A stretch of 64,000 nt of DNA from Halobacterium noricense (GCF_021233435.1 NZ_CP089468.1:2829720-2893719), one strand, 5' to 3'; shown: positions 12,563 through 21,216, numbered from the stretch's first letter. The notes: generated from the letters alone by a model not told the origin. Numbers and translations are program-made.

Positions 12563-12564
12563 AA

Positions 12565-13596
12565 TTAGGGAGTGAGCCTGCTCACGGAGAGCCAGCGAAT
12601 CGTGTCCGCACTGGGATTGTCGAGCGCAAAAACCATTCGCTTCCGGACCCCGTGGGCGAGCCGCACGTCCAGCGAGAGGTCCCGCGGCGCGAACACGTAG
12701 CCCGCGGGGAGCACGCGCACGAGCAGTTCGGAGTGGCCGAGTTCGTCGACGGATTCGACCTCGCTGTACACGCGGAAGTCCGCGCCGAACTTGAACCCGG
12801 TCTTGGGGACCATCCCGCGGTCGCGTAGCGCCCGATAGACGCGCAGCCGGCGGTCGAAACGGTCGGCCTCGCCCGCCCGGCCGCGCTCGACGACCGCCTC
12901 GACGTCGTCGTCCCCGAGGTCGAGGACGCCCTGCGCGGCGAGGTACGCGGCTTCCAGCAGCGAGAGTTGAAGCGCGTCGTACTCGGCCGCGCGGCCGCCG
13001 AGTGGCTGCCCGTAGAACCCCTGTTCGTGGAGTTCGCTGGGCGCGTCCCAGACGAGCACGCGGTCTTCGAGCAGCGTGCCGCGGACGCCAGTCGGCGGCG
13101 TGAAGTCGGTGTCGCCGTCGGGCTCGGTAGCGGCCACGTCGAGGTGCGTGATTTCGCTCTCCTCGTCGACGACCGCGAGCACGACGTCGCCCAGGTCGCC
13201 GGCGGGTATCGTTGCGCGCTCGTCGACGACGCGAATCCGGTGTTTCACGACGCCGTCGCCAGGGCCGTTCCCGCGCGGGAACACCACGAAGTCGCCGTCG
13301 CCGGGGTCGTTCCACCACGGCTGGCGGTCGGGCGCGAGGTAGAACCCGCGGTCGCGGAGGTCCGCGTAAACGAGGAAGCGCGCGGCGAATCCGGCTTCTC
13401 GACCGGCGAAGAACCCCCGGAACCCCGCGCCGTCGACGGCGTCGAGGTCGCCGCGGAACAGCAGGTGGGCGGCCTCCACGAGCGACAGCGCGATCGCGTT
13501 TCCGTCGAGCGGGTGGCCGTAGCCGCGGGCGTCGTGGAACCGCTGGCGGGCGTCGCCACCGACCCGGACCTCGTCGCCGTGTAGCTCGCCGTCCAT
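12565..13596 (-). CDS. endA: tRNA-intron splicing endonuclease
   Basis: Cuts archaeal pre-tRNA and pre-rRNA at bulge-helix-bulge motifs, so it probably also processes the rRNA operon at the window start. The 343 residues are a tandem duplication typical of haloarchaeal EndA: both halves contain a nuclease-type core. The C-terminal half has RVYRALRDRGMVPKTGFKFG then YSEVESVDELGHSELLVRVLP with the conserved H and downstream K positions. The start ATG at 13596 (MDGELHGDEVRVG) is preferred to an upstream frame extension. It lies between the zinc-ribbon gene and trpS in one operon. Confidence 0.93.
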   Translation of the reverse strand: MDGELHGDEVRVGGDARQRFHDARGYGHPLDGNAIALSLVEAAHLLFRGDLDAVDGAGFRGFFAGREAGFAARFLVYADLRDRGFYLAPDRQPWWNDPGDGDFVVFPRGNGPGDGVVKHRIRVVDERATIPAGDLGDVVLAVVDEESEITHLDVAATEPDGDTDFTPPTGVRGTLLEDRVLVWDAPSELHEQGFYGQPLGGRAAEYDALQLSLLEAAYLAAQGVLDLGDDDVEAVVERGRAGEADRFDRRLRVYRALRDRGMVPKTGFKFGADFRVYSEVESVDELGHSELLVRVLPAGYVFAPRDLSLDVRLAHGVRKRMVFALDNPSADTIRWLSVSRLTP

Positions 13597-13621
13597 ACCG
13601 GGAGCGTCGCGCGCCCGACGT

Positions 13622-14374
13622 TCAACTGTTGCGGTCGCGCCCTCCCGCACTCGGCGTCTGCTCGCAGTCACTGTCGAGACACCGCCGGCCGCTCGGCGTC
13701 TCGAAGACCGGCAGCCCGCACTCGCAGGTCCCGTCGACGGTGCCGCGAGGCAGCCGAAAGCTGGCGTCGCACTCCGGACAGGTCGCGTGGAGGCCGCGGT
13801 CGGCCTCGATTTCGAGCGCAGCGCCGCAGCGACACGACCACTCGTCGTCGAAGCGCTCGGCGACGACGTCGGCGATGGGCGTGCAGTCGCGGTCCAGACA
13901 CGCGGTCACCTCGCCGCCGCGTTCCACCCGCAACTGGGGGAGCCCGCAGTCCGGGCAGGATTCGTCGACGACGGCGGCGTCCCGCGGAATCGCGTAGCTC
14001 GTCCGGCAGTCGATGCAGACGACGCGCCCACCGTCCCGGACGAGAGTGCCGTCGCACTCGCACGTGCCGACCGGCGGTCCGGCGGGCGACGCGGGATAGT
14101 GGGCGTCGCCGTGCTCGGTCGCGCTCTCCACGACGAGGCGTTCGTCGCCGTCCGCCGCGTCGATGCGGAACCCGCGGGCGTCCCGCGTGTACCGGACGAC
14201 GCCCGGGCGCGTGAGCCACGCCGCGGGCTGGTAGCCGTCCGCGTCGTGGACGAGCACGGTGTCGTCGGGCTTCACGATGACGACGACGTCCCCGCGGAGG
14301 TCGCGTTCGGTTCGCCCATCGCTCTCGTAGCGGACGGCACACTCGCCGGCGAGCACGCGAATCGCGTCCTGCAT
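13622..14374 (-). CDS. NucS N-domain protein with four zinc ribbons (DUF91-like)
   Basis: About 250 residues. The first 80 (MQDAIRVLAGECAVRYE, then VVVIVKPDDTVLVHDADGYQP) look like the N-terminal DNA-binding domain of endonuclease NucS (DUF91). Where NucS has its nuclease domain, this protein has four C4 zinc ribbons: C105/107/120/123, C140/143/159/164, C181/183/199/202 and C217/219/232/237. The last three resemble topoisomerase I C-terminal fingers. No nuclease motif is visible, so a DNA- or RNA-binding role is more likely than cutting; this is inference. The ATG at 14374 fits a TATA-type box (14397-14406) and a leaderless start; an ATG at 14392 is the alternative. endA follows after 25 bases. 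Confidence 0.75.
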   Translation of the reverse strand: MQDAIRVLAGECAVRYESDGRTERDLRGDVVVIVKPDDTVLVHDADGYQPAAWLTRPGVVRYTRDARGFRIDAADGDERLVVESATEHGDAHYPASPAGPPVGTCECDGTLVRDGGRVVCIDCRTSYAIPRDAAVVDESCPDCGLPQLRVERGGEVTACLDRDCTPIADVVAERFDDEWSCRCGAALEIEADRGLHATCPECDASFRLPRGTVDGTCECGLPVFETPSGRRCLDSDCEQTPSAGGRDRNS

Positions 14375-14396
14375 GGCCCGGGTTGGTCCCATCTTG

Positions 14397-14406
14397 GTAT
14401 TTCAAG
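14397..14406 (-). promoter_or_regulatory. TATA-type box before the zinc-ribbon gene
   Basis: Minus strand TTGAAATACC, centred about 27 bases before the ATG at 14374, the spacing expected for a leaderless archaeal transcript. It supports the shorter start. Confidence 0.5.
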
Positions 14407-14613
14407 TTTGAGTGTGGGTAGATTCGCTTCGAGAGTTCCGACAGACCGAACGCCCCCTCCCGCTCGCCGCACCTGACTCGCTGCGCGCGCTCGCCATGCT
14501 CGCGTGCTTACGTCGTCACGCGCGCCGACCGGTCGGCCCCGTTCGAGTTCCCCCTCCCTACCGGCTGGTCATCCGCAGAAGCAAGTCGGTCGACGAGGTG
14601 AGGCGAGAATCGG

Positions 14614-17055
14614 CTACTCCACGCGGACTGTCCGCGTCTCGGTGACGGGGAGCAGCGGGAGGTCCGAGAAGGAGACGGTGATCTCGAATTCGAGAACGTC
14701 GGCGTCCGCGCCGAACACGCCCACGGGAACCGAAAGCTCGTCGTCGAGGTAGCCCGTGGTTTCGGTCATCTCGACGCCGTCCTCAGAAACGCTCCGCGTT
14801 TCTGATGTGCTCGGCGAACCATCGGTTCGCCGACCGTTGACGGTGACCGCGACGCCGGCGGCCGCGCCGCCCGCGCTGTTGCGGACGACGACCTCACACA
14901 TCTGGTTGTCGCCGACCGCGATGCTGTCGGGGAGGTCGCTCCAGTCGACGGTGACGTCGGGCATGTCGGCGGCCTGCTCGGAGACGCTCTCGGCGACGCC
15001 CGGGCCGAGCCCGGCTTCTTCCAGGCCATCCTTGCCAGCCTCGCGGACGTCTGCGGGCGTCTCGATGCCCTCGTCGGCGAGTTTGTGCGCGCGGCCGGCG
15101 GCGACGCCGTCGAGCGCGGTGAGGCCGACTGCGTCGTCGGGGACGCCGGTGTCGATGCGGGCTTCGAGGCGCGCCGCGACGTTCGCGCCCGCGGGGTCGT
15201 CGTAGCGCTCGAAGAACGCGCCCAGCGCGGCGAGCAAGCGGAGCGCGTTCTGCTTGATGACCCACGCGTCCGAGCGCAGTTCCGGCGGGACGGAGCCGTC
15301 CATGCTCCCGCGCAGAATCGCGAGCACCTTCCGCGGGCCGGAGTCGAGGTCGTCGGCTTCGCCGCCGACGATTCTATCGACGGCGTCGCGCTCGGACTTG
15401 CGCGCGCTCACGCTGTCGAACTCGCCGGCGTTCGCGACCGCGCGGAGCACGCTGTCGGCGTCCCCGTCGCCGTCCGCCACGTCGCGGAACTCACCGGCAG
15501 TGTCGAGACGGAGGTAGTACGTCGACGCGAGCACGCCCAGCCGGGTCGCAGAGAGCCCGAGGTCGTCGTCGGTCTCCACGAACCCCTCCTCGACGAGGTC
15601 GTCGAGGGTGTCCCGGACGCGGTCCCGAAGCCCCGGGAAGTCGTACGCGTCGGGTTCGGACTGGGCGCGCTGGTAGTAGAACGTCGTCTCCAGCCAGTCC
15701 ATCACGTCCCCGAGCCCGCGAATCGTGCCCATCGCGATTTCGGCGTTCAGGTGCTCGGCGAGGTCACCGCCGGACTGCGTCCGGCGAGCCTCCGACTGTG
15801 AGTCGGAGATTCCTGCGAGCCGGGACTCGATCTCCTTGCCCTCGCGGAGGAGGTCGCGGTACATGTCGGCGTCCGACTCGTCGCAGACCACCCAGCCGTA
15901 GCCGACGTCGTCGTAGCCGGGGCGGCCCGCGCGCCCGAGCATCTGGAGAACGTCAAGCGGGCTCATGTCGACCTCGCCTTCGAGGGGGTTGTGGAGTTTC
16001 GTGTCCCGGATGACGACGCAACGCGCGGGGAGGTTGACGCCCCACGCGAGCGTCGACGTCGAGAACAAAATCCGAATCTTGCCCTCCCGGAACCACTCCT
16101 CGACGAGGTTCTTGTCGTGCGTCGAGAGCCCGGCGTGGTGGAACGCGACGCCGTCCAGCACGGACTTGCGGAGCGTCGCGTTGTCCAGTTCCTCGGCCGC
16201 CGTGTGGAACTCGTAGTCGCCCCGCGAACCCACGGGAATGTCGCGTTCGCCGATTTCGTCTCTGGTCTTCTTCGCGGCTTGCACGGTGTCCTGCCGGCTG
16301 GAGACGAACACGAGCGCCTGCCCGTCCTCGCGGAGGTGGGGTTCGACGAGGTCCAGCGTCGTGAACAGCCGGCGATACTTGTCCGCGAACGGGTTGTCTC
16401 CGTGCGTGTACGTCCGCACGCCCGCGTGAAGGTCCACGGGCCGGTAGTCGTCGCCGAATTCGAAGGTCGTCTCGGGTTCCGCGTCGAGCCACGCCGCCAC
16501 GTCGTCGATGTTGGGCATCGTGGCGGAGAGCGCGACCACGCGCGGGTCGCAGAGCCGCCGCCAGCGCGACACCACCACTTCCAGCACGCTGCCGCGCTTC
16601 TCGGAGTCCAGCAGGTGAACCTCGTCGATGACCACGCAGTCGACGTCGGTGACGAACGAGTAGCGCGGCGAGTCGTGTTTCCGGGTGGCGGAGTCGGCCT
16701 TCTCGGGCGTCATCACGAGCACGTCCGCGCGCTCCGCGCGGCGGGGGTTGAGGTCGCGCTCCCCGGTGACGACGTACACCGAGTAGCCGAGCTCCTCGAA
16801 GCGCTCCCACTCGGACTCCTTCTCGTTGGTGAGCGCGCGCAGCGGCGCGACGAACACCGCGGTGCCGCCGGCGTCGAGGGTCTGGCAGATGGCCAGTTCC
16901 GCGAGCGCGGTCTTCCCGCTGCCCGTCGGGGCGGACGCGACGACGTTGGCCTCGGAGTTCACGAGCGCTGGCACCGCCTCGCGCTGCATCTCGTTGAACT
17001 CGTCGAAGGGAAAGGCGTCGGCGAATTGGGGGACGACCTCGGCGACTTCCATCAC
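14614..17055 (-). CDS. Ski2-family DNA/RNA helicase with Sec63-like tail
   Basis: An 813-residue superfamily 2 helicase. The core has APTGSGKTALAE (K48), the DEVH box (VVIDEVHLLD), SATMPN, FHHAGL, STSTLAWGVNLPAR and QMLGRAGRPGYD. The C-terminal part has a helix-hairpin-helix (ALDGVAAGRAHKLADEGI, about residues 650-695) and a beta-sandwich-like end (FEITVSFSDLPLLPV), an arrangement like the Sec63 part of Mer3/Brr2 helicases; it is related to Hel308. A role in recombination or fork repair is likely but not shown. Inserts at about residues 417-422 and 742-758 are encoded by perfect palindromes. One or two N-terminal methionines (MMEV) are possible starts. Confidence 0.88.
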   Translation of the reverse strand: MMEVAEVVPQFADAFPFDEFNEMQREAVPALVNSEANVVASAPTGSGKTALAELAICQTLDAGGTAVFVAPLRALTNEKESEWERFEELGYSVYVVTGERDLNPRRAERADVLVMTPEKADSATRKHDSPRYSFVTDVDCVVIDEVHLLDSEKRGSVLEVVVSRWRRLCDPRVVALSATMPNIDDVAAWLDAEPETTFEFGDDYRPVDLHAGVRTYTHGDNPFADKYRRLFTTLDLVEPHLREDGQALVFVSSRQDTVQAAKKTRDEIGERDIPVGSRGDYEFHTAAEELDNATLRKSVLDGVAFHHAGLSTHDKNLVEEWFREGKIRILFSTSTLAWGVNLPARCVVIRDTKLHNPLEGEVDMSPLDVLQMLGRAGRPGYDDVGYGWVVCDESDADMYRDLLREGKEIESRLAGISDSQSEARRTQSGGDLAEHLNAEIAMGTIRGLGDVMDWLETTFYYQRAQSEPDAYDFPGLRDRVRDTLDDLVEEGFVETDDDLGLSATRLGVLASTYYLRLDTAGEFRDVADGDGDADSVLRAVANAGEFDSVSARKSERDAVDRIVGGEADDLDSGPRKVLAILRGSMDGSVPPELRSDAWVIKQNALRLLAALGAFFERYDDPAGANVAARLEARIDTGVPDDAVGLTALDGVAAGRAHKLADEGIETPADVREAGKDGLEEAGLGPGVAESVSEQAADMPDVTVDWSDLPDSIAVGDNQMCEVVVRNSAGGAAAGVAVTVNGRRTDGSPSTSETRSVSEDGVEMTETTGYLDDELSVPVGVFGADADVLEFEITVSFSDLPLLPVTETRTVRVE
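14783..14833. repeat. Tandem palindromes inside the helicase gene
   Basis: 14783-14805: 10-bp stem TCAGAAACGC with loop TCC (GGA on the coding strand). 14811-14833: 10-bp stem TCGGCGAACC with loop ATC. Both are perfect and lie 5 bases apart. They encode a serine/threonine-rich insert between VTVNGRR and VEMTETTGYL in the C-terminal beta domain. Confidence 0.85.
15790..15808. repeat. Third palindrome inside the helicase gene
   Basis: Perfect 8-bp stem CTCCGACT with loop GTG (CAC on the coding strand). It encodes the SDSQSEARR segment between the helicase motor and the LNAEIAMGTIRGLGD part. Confidence 0.7.
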
Positions 17056-17094
17056 CAGTTGGGGAAGGCGGGTGGGCGGATAGGCGTTTCCTTA

Positions 17095-17255
17095 GTGGCG
17101 TGGTTCGGAGGGAGTGAGCGCGTGGTTCGGAGCGAACGAAGTGAGCGAGAACCACGGAACAGCGAACGGCTACCGTCGGGAGCCGTGAGCGAAGCGAACG
17201 ACCGAGAACCACGTCGATGCGAACGAAGTGAACGAGAACCACGCGCTCCCCGCCA
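17095..17255. repeat. Short degenerate repeats between helicase and MATE genes
   Basis: A 207-base gap with repeated pieces: GAACGAAGTGAGCGAGAACC near 17138, GAACGAAGTGAACGAGAACC near 17221, and GAACGACCGAGAACCACG near 17197. GTGGTTC at the left pairs with GAACCAC further on. The word use (GCGAAC, GTGAGC, GAGCGA) is shared with the islands at 19740, 26100-26500, 37560-37660 and 61420-61520. Confidence 0.6.
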
Positions 17256-17262
17256 CGAGCAC

Positions 17263-18675
17263 TCAGTCTGTCGCGTCCGCGGCCATCGAGGACGCGACGC
17301 GTTCGAGCAGCCCGCGGTCCGTCGAGTAGTAGAAGTAGGCGGTGACGCCGACGGCGGCGACGACGTTCGACAGCGTAATCGCCCAGAACGCGGCGTACAC
17401 CGGGACCGAGAGCACGACGACGTACGCGCCGACGACCGCGATGGGCAGCCGGACGACCCAGTACTGGAGCATCGTCGCGACCATCGACACCTGAGTCTTT
17501 CCGGCGCCGTTGAATCCGCCCTGCACGGGGTAGATGACGCCGAACGCCCAGTAGCCGACCGCGAGAATCTGGAGGTACGCGACCGTGTACGTGAGCGCGT
17601 CGCCGTCGAGGCTGGGCGCGAACACGCTCGCGATGAGATCGGGAATCGCGAACTGGACGACGCCGACGAGCGCGAGGCCGACCGTCGCGACGCCCGCGGC
17701 GAGCCACGTCGCGCGGATCGCCCGAGCGGGGCGCTCCGCGCCGAGGTTCTGGCCGACGACGCTGGCGACCGCGCTCCCGACGGCGATAGCGGGGACGAAC
17801 GCGAGCGTCGAGATGCGCATCCCGACGGTGTACGCCGCCAGTCCCGCGCTCCCGCCGACGCCGGAGACGATGGCGACCATGAGGAGGCGCGCGGTCTGGC
17901 GGCCGCCCTCCTGGCCGGCCTTCGGCACGCCGATTTCGAGGACGTCGCGCAGCGAGTCGAGGCGGAGCCGCATCGCCTCGCGCGTGTACGCGAAGTCGGT
18001 GAACTCGGTGGTGGCGAGCGCGACGGCGACGGCGAACCCGACGACGTAGCCGGCGGCGGTGCCGAGCGCGGCACCGAGGATGCCGTAGCCGGCGAAGCCG
18101 GCGATGCCCCAGCCGACGACGAGAAACGGGTCGAGAACGACGTTGACGGCGACGGCGACGACGTTGACAACGAGCGCCGCGCGGGAGTCCCCCCAGCCGA
18201 CGAACGCGCCCTCGATGGCGTCACTCATTCCGCCGAACACCATGCCTCCGAGGATGACGACGAGGTAGAGCGCGCCGAGTTCGACGACGACTTCGCCGGG
18301 GTCGAACAACGCGAGCACGTCGGTAGCGAAGATGGCGGCGAACGCGAGCGCCGCGAGGTTGAATGCGAGCGCGACGAGGATGGCGTGGACGGCGGCGCGG
18401 CGTGCGGCCCCGTCCTTCTCCGCGCCGGCGTGCTGGGCGACGAGCACCTGCCCGCCAGTCAGCGCGACGTGGTTGCCGAGCGTGAGAAGCGCGAGCACCG
18501 GCGCGACGAGGCCGACGGCGGCGACCGCTTCCTCACTGACGCGGCCGAGCCAGAACGCGTCGACGACCTGCTGGAGGACGACGACGTACTGCTGGACGAC
18601 CAGGGGGGCGGCGACGTAGAACAGCGCCCGGGAGAGCGGGCCGTCGGTTATATCCTCGCGAGACACGTCAAACAT
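17263..18675 (-). CDS. MATE-family efflux protein (first of two)
   Basis: A 470-residue membrane protein with about 12 hydrophobic segments in two related halves, the MATE (multidrug and toxin extrusion) fold. Characteristic pieces are GPLSRALFYVAAPLVVQQYV at the start, AFWLGRVSEEAVAAVGL in the first half and GFNGAGKTQVSMVATMLQYW in the second. Family members exchange Na+ or H+ for organic cations or drugs. The substrate cannot be read from sequence. It is divergent from lipA, with a 125-base shared upstream gap. The second MATE gene here (39358-40827) is only distantly similar, so not a recent copy. Confidence 0.9.
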   Translation of the reverse strand: MFDVSREDITDGPLSRALFYVAAPLVVQQYVVVLQQVVDAFWLGRVSEEAVAAVGLVAPVLALLTLGNHVALTGGQVLVAQHAGAEKDGAARRAAVHAILVALAFNLAALAFAAIFATDVLALFDPGEVVVELGALYLVVILGGMVFGGMSDAIEGAFVGWGDSRAALVVNVVAVAVNVVLDPFLVVGWGIAGFAGYGILGAALGTAAGYVVGFAVAVALATTEFTDFAYTREAMRLRLDSLRDVLEIGVPKAGQEGGRQTARLLMVAIVSGVGGSAGLAAYTVGMRISTLAFVPAIAVGSAVASVVGQNLGAERPARAIRATWLAAGVATVGLALVGVVQFAIPDLIASVFAPSLDGDALTYTVAYLQILAVGYWAFGVIYPVQGGFNGAGKTQVSMVATMLQYWVVRLPIAVVGAYVVVLSVPVYAAFWAITLSNVVAAVGVTAYFYYSTDRGLLERVASSMAADATD

Positions 18676-18800
18676 TTTGCTTCTTGCGGGTAGTTTGAAC
18701 GTCCGAGCGCCTCCTCTTTAACATGTGGGGTCCGCTTTCGGGGCACGTTGCCGGCGCTACGAACCCCACTGTTTTTGCGGTGCCACGCGAAGGGACGGTC

Positions 18801-19739
18801 ATGAGCAGTCGGCGGAAGCCGGACTGGCTGAAGATGCGGCCGCCGTCCGGAGAACGATTCACGGATATCAAGGAGACGCTCCGGGAGCACGACCTCCACA
18901 CGGTCTGCGAGGAGGCGTCCTGCCCCAACATGGGGGAGTGTTGGTCGGGTCGCAACGGCCCGGGCACCGCGACGTTCATGCTGATGGGCGACCGGTGCTC
19001 GCGGGGCTGCAACTTCTGCGACGTCGAGACCGGCGGGATGGAGCCGCTGGACCGCGACGAGCCCGCCAACGTCGCGGAGTCCGTCGCGAAAATCGGGCTG
19101 GACTACGTCGTCCTCACCTCCGTCGACCGCGACGACCTCGACGACCAGGGCGCGGGCCACTTCGCGCAGACGATTCGGGAAATCAAAGAGCGCGACCCCT
19201 CGATTCTGGTGGAGGTGCTGATTCCGGACTTTCAGGGGGAGGAGCGCCTCGTCCGGAAGATCATCGACGCCGGTCCAGACGTCATCGCGCACAACGTCGA
19301 GACCGTCGAGCGCCGCCAGTTCCCGGTGCGGGACCGCCGCGCGGGCTACGAGCAGTCCCTCGCGGTGCTCGACCAGGTGAACCGCGAGTCCGACATCTAC
19401 ACCAAGACGAGCCTGATGCTCGGCGTCGGCGAGTACGACCACGAAGTCTACCAGACGCTCGGTGACCTCCGCGAGGTCGGCGTGGACGTGGTGACGCTCG
19501 GCCAGTACCTCCAGCCGTCGCGCTCGCACCTCGACGTCGCGGACTACGTCCACCCCCAGAAGTTCGAGACGTGGCGCCGCGTCGCCGAGACGGAGTTCGA
19601 CTTCCTCTACTGCGCCTCCGGCCCGATGGTGCGGTCGTCGTACAAAGCCGGGGAGTTGTTCGTCGACGCCGTGCTGCGGGAGGGGAAGAGCATCGAGGAG
19701 GCGCGCAGCGAGGCGCGACAACGGAGCGCCTCGGACTGA
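18801..19739 (+). CDS. lipA: Lipoyl synthase
   Basis: Radical-SAM enzyme inserting two sulfurs into octanoyl groups on lipoyl domains. It has both iron-sulfur motifs: the auxiliary cluster CEEASCPNMGEC (C36, C41, C47) and the radical-SAM cluster CSRGCNFC (C66, C70, C73). The 312 residues are the usual length. I chose ATG 18801 (MSSRRKPDWLKM) because the upstream extension is not family-like. Its product is needed by the E2 protein encoded 2.4 kb downstream (lysine 43 of the lipoyl domain), so the two loci belong together functionally, although 360 bases and a repeat island separate them. Confidence 0.96.
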   Translation: MSSRRKPDWLKMRPPSGERFTDIKETLREHDLHTVCEEASCPNMGECWSGRNGPGTATFMLMGDRCSRGCNFCDVETGGMEPLDRDEPANVAESVAKIGLDYVVLTSVDRDDLDDQGAGHFAQTIREIKERDPSILVEVLIPDFQGEERLVRKIIDAGPDVIAHNVETVERRQFPVRDRRAGYEQSLAVLDQVNRESDIYTKTSLMLGVGEYDHEVYQTLGDLREVGVDVVTLGQYLQPSRSHLDVADYVHPQKFETWRRVAETEFDFLYCASGPMVRSSYKAGELFVDAVLREGKSIEEARSEARQRSASD

Positions 19740-20099
19740 GCGAGCGGCGTCAGCCGCGAGCAGGGAGGACGCCCGAAGGGCGGCCTCCGACTGAGCGAGC
19801 GGGGAGCGCGTGCTCGACCGCAGGGAGAGCACGGAACGGCGAACGGCGAACGGAGTGAGCCGTGAGCGAACCACCACGTGACCGGGTTTCTGAACGACGC
19901 CGAACTCCGGCAATACTTCGAGTGTGGTGTCTGTACGCCCAATTTACGAGCCTAGTATCGAACGTTCAGGAAGCTACGTTGGCTAGTAGTGAACGTGAGT
20001 TGTGGAAAACGCCGCGTCGATGACCCGCTAGAAAGACCGTTACGAAAATCATATGGTCGCAGGGGGTGATTCTCCACACATGTCAGGACGGGGGTACCC
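19740..20099. other. Gap between lipA and the E1alpha gene
   Basis: No protein gene of ordinary size. Bases 19740-19870 are a GC-rich island of short imperfect palindromes with the GAGCGA/GTGAGC word set seen in other gaps. From about 19880 the base composition drops: a possible TATA-type stretch AAAATCATATGG at 20045-20056 precedes a strong ribosome binding site and a seven-codon frame (see 20080-20103). Confidence 0.6.
20061..20072 (+). promoter_or_regulatory. Strong ribosome binding site before a leader ORF
   Basis: The sequence AGGGGGTGATTC matches 10 of 12 bases of the ideal AGGAGGTGATCC defined by the 16S 3' end in this window. It sits about 9 bases before ATG 20080, not at a good distance from the E1alpha GTG at 20100, so it decides for translation of the leader ORF first. 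Confidence 0.6.
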
Positions 20100-20103
20100 G
20101 TGA
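20080..20103 (+). CDS. Possible seven-residue leader peptide
   Basis: ATG at 20080 opens a frame MSGRGYP whose TGA stop (20101-20103) overlaps the GTG start of the E1alpha gene (20100-20102). With the strong binding site 9 bases upstream, ribosomes would load here and could re-initiate at GTG. Translational coupling or attenuation is inference. The alternative is that E1alpha starts at ATG 20133 and this frame is chance. Confidence 0.4.
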   Translation: MSGRGYP

Positions 20104-21215
20104 CTGCGACCGTGCACCGAGAACCCGACGACATGGTACGGGTGCTCAACGAGGACGGTGAGGTCGTCGACGGCGCCGAGGTCCCGGACCTCGACGGCGA
20201 CGAGCTCGTCGAGATGTACCGGACGATGAAGCTCGCTCGGCGCTTCGACGAGCGGGCGGTGAGCCTCCAGCGGCAGGGTCGCATCGGCACGTACCCGCCG
20301 CTGTCCGGCCAGGAGGGCGCGCAAGTCGGCTCCGCGATGGCGCTCGGCGACGACGACTGGATGGTGCCGAGTTACCGCGAGCACGCCGCCTCGCTCGTGC
20401 AGGGCCTCCCGCTGAAGCAGACGTTGCGGCTCTGGATGGGCGACGAGAACGGCGCGCGCGTCCCCGAGGACGTGAACCTGTTCACCGTCGCGGTGCCCAT
20501 CGCGTCCCAGATTCCGCACGCGACCGGGCTGGCGTGGGCGTCGAAGCTCAAGGACGAGCAGGACAAGGCGTTCCTCTGTTACTTCGGGGACGGCGCGACC
20601 AGCGAGGGCGACTTCCACGAGGGGCTGAACTTCGCGGGCGTCTTCGACACGCCGAACGTGTTCTTCTGTAACAACAACCAGTGGGCGATCAGCGTGCCCC
20701 GCGAGCGGCAGACGGCGTCGAAGACGCTCGCGCAGAAGGCCGAGGCGTACGGCTTCGAGGGCGTGCAGGTCGATGGGATGGACCCGCTAGCGGTGTACGC
20801 GGTGACGAAGGCGGCCGTCGAGAAGGCCAAGGAGCCCGCCGAGGGCGAACTGCGGCCGACGATGATCGAGGCAGTCCAGTACCGGTTCGGCGCGCACACG
20901 ACCGCCGACGACCCCTCCGTCTACCGCGAGGAGGAGGAGGTCGAGGAGTGGAAGGCGAAGGACCCGATTCCGCGCCTGGAGAAGTATCTGCAGCGGACCG
21001 ACCGGCTGGACGACGAGACGATTACGGACATCGAGGCGGACGTCGAGGACCGCGTGGCGGACGCCATCGCGGCCGCCGAGGAGACGCCGCGGCCCGACCC
21101 CGTGGAGATGTTCCAGAACGTCTACGCGGAGATGCCGGGCCGGCTCGAGAAACAACTGGAGTGGTTCCAGTCCATCCGCGCCGAACACGGCGACGAAGCG
21201 CTACTGGAGGACTAA
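20100..21215 (+). CDS. pdhA: 2-oxoacid dehydrogenase E1 alpha subunit
   Basis: Thiamine-diphosphate half of the E1 decarboxylase. The diphosphate motif GDGATSEGDFHEGLNFAGVF begins at residue 163 and ends in the NNN segment (VFFCNNNQWAIS). The 371 residues match the E1alpha family. The start GTG 20100 keeps the charged N-terminus; ATG 20133 (MVRVLNEDGE) is an alternative. The order E1alpha, E1beta, E2, E3 with 1-base spacing marks one operon. Haloarchaea oxidise pyruvate mainly by a ferredoxin enzyme, so the real substrate may be another 2-oxoacid, such as a branched-chain one. The pdh symbol follows common annotation only. Confidence 0.92.
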   Translation: MTATVHREPDDMVRVLNEDGEVVDGAEVPDLDGDELVEMYRTMKLARRFDERAVSLQRQGRIGTYPPLSGQEGAQVGSAMALGDDDWMVPSYREHAASLVQGLPLKQTLRLWMGDENGARVPEDVNLFTVAVPIASQIPHATGLAWASKLKDEQDKAFLCYFGDGATSEGDFHEGLNFAGVFDTPNVFFCNNNQWAISVPRERQTASKTLAQKAEAYGFEGVQVDGMDPLAVYAVTKAAVEKAKEPAEGELRPTMIEAVQYRFGAHTTADDPSVYREEEEVEEWKAKDPIPRLEKYLQRTDRLDDETITDIEADVEDRVADAIAAAEETPRPDPVEMFQNVYAEMPGRLEKQLEWFQSIRAEHGDEALLED

Positions 21216-21216
21216 C

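Noticed and set aside
18088..18102. GCCGGC-GAA-GCCGGC in the first MATE gene as another inserted hairpin
   Set aside because: The residues (GIAGFAGYG) fit the normal membrane segment, so no insert is implied; it shows that some such hairpins arise by chance.
15991..18693. A 900-codon open frame on the plus strand
   Set aside because: It runs antisense through the helicase and MATE genes; composition (His/Arg/Glu-rich, no domains) is that of a shadow in GC-rich DNA.
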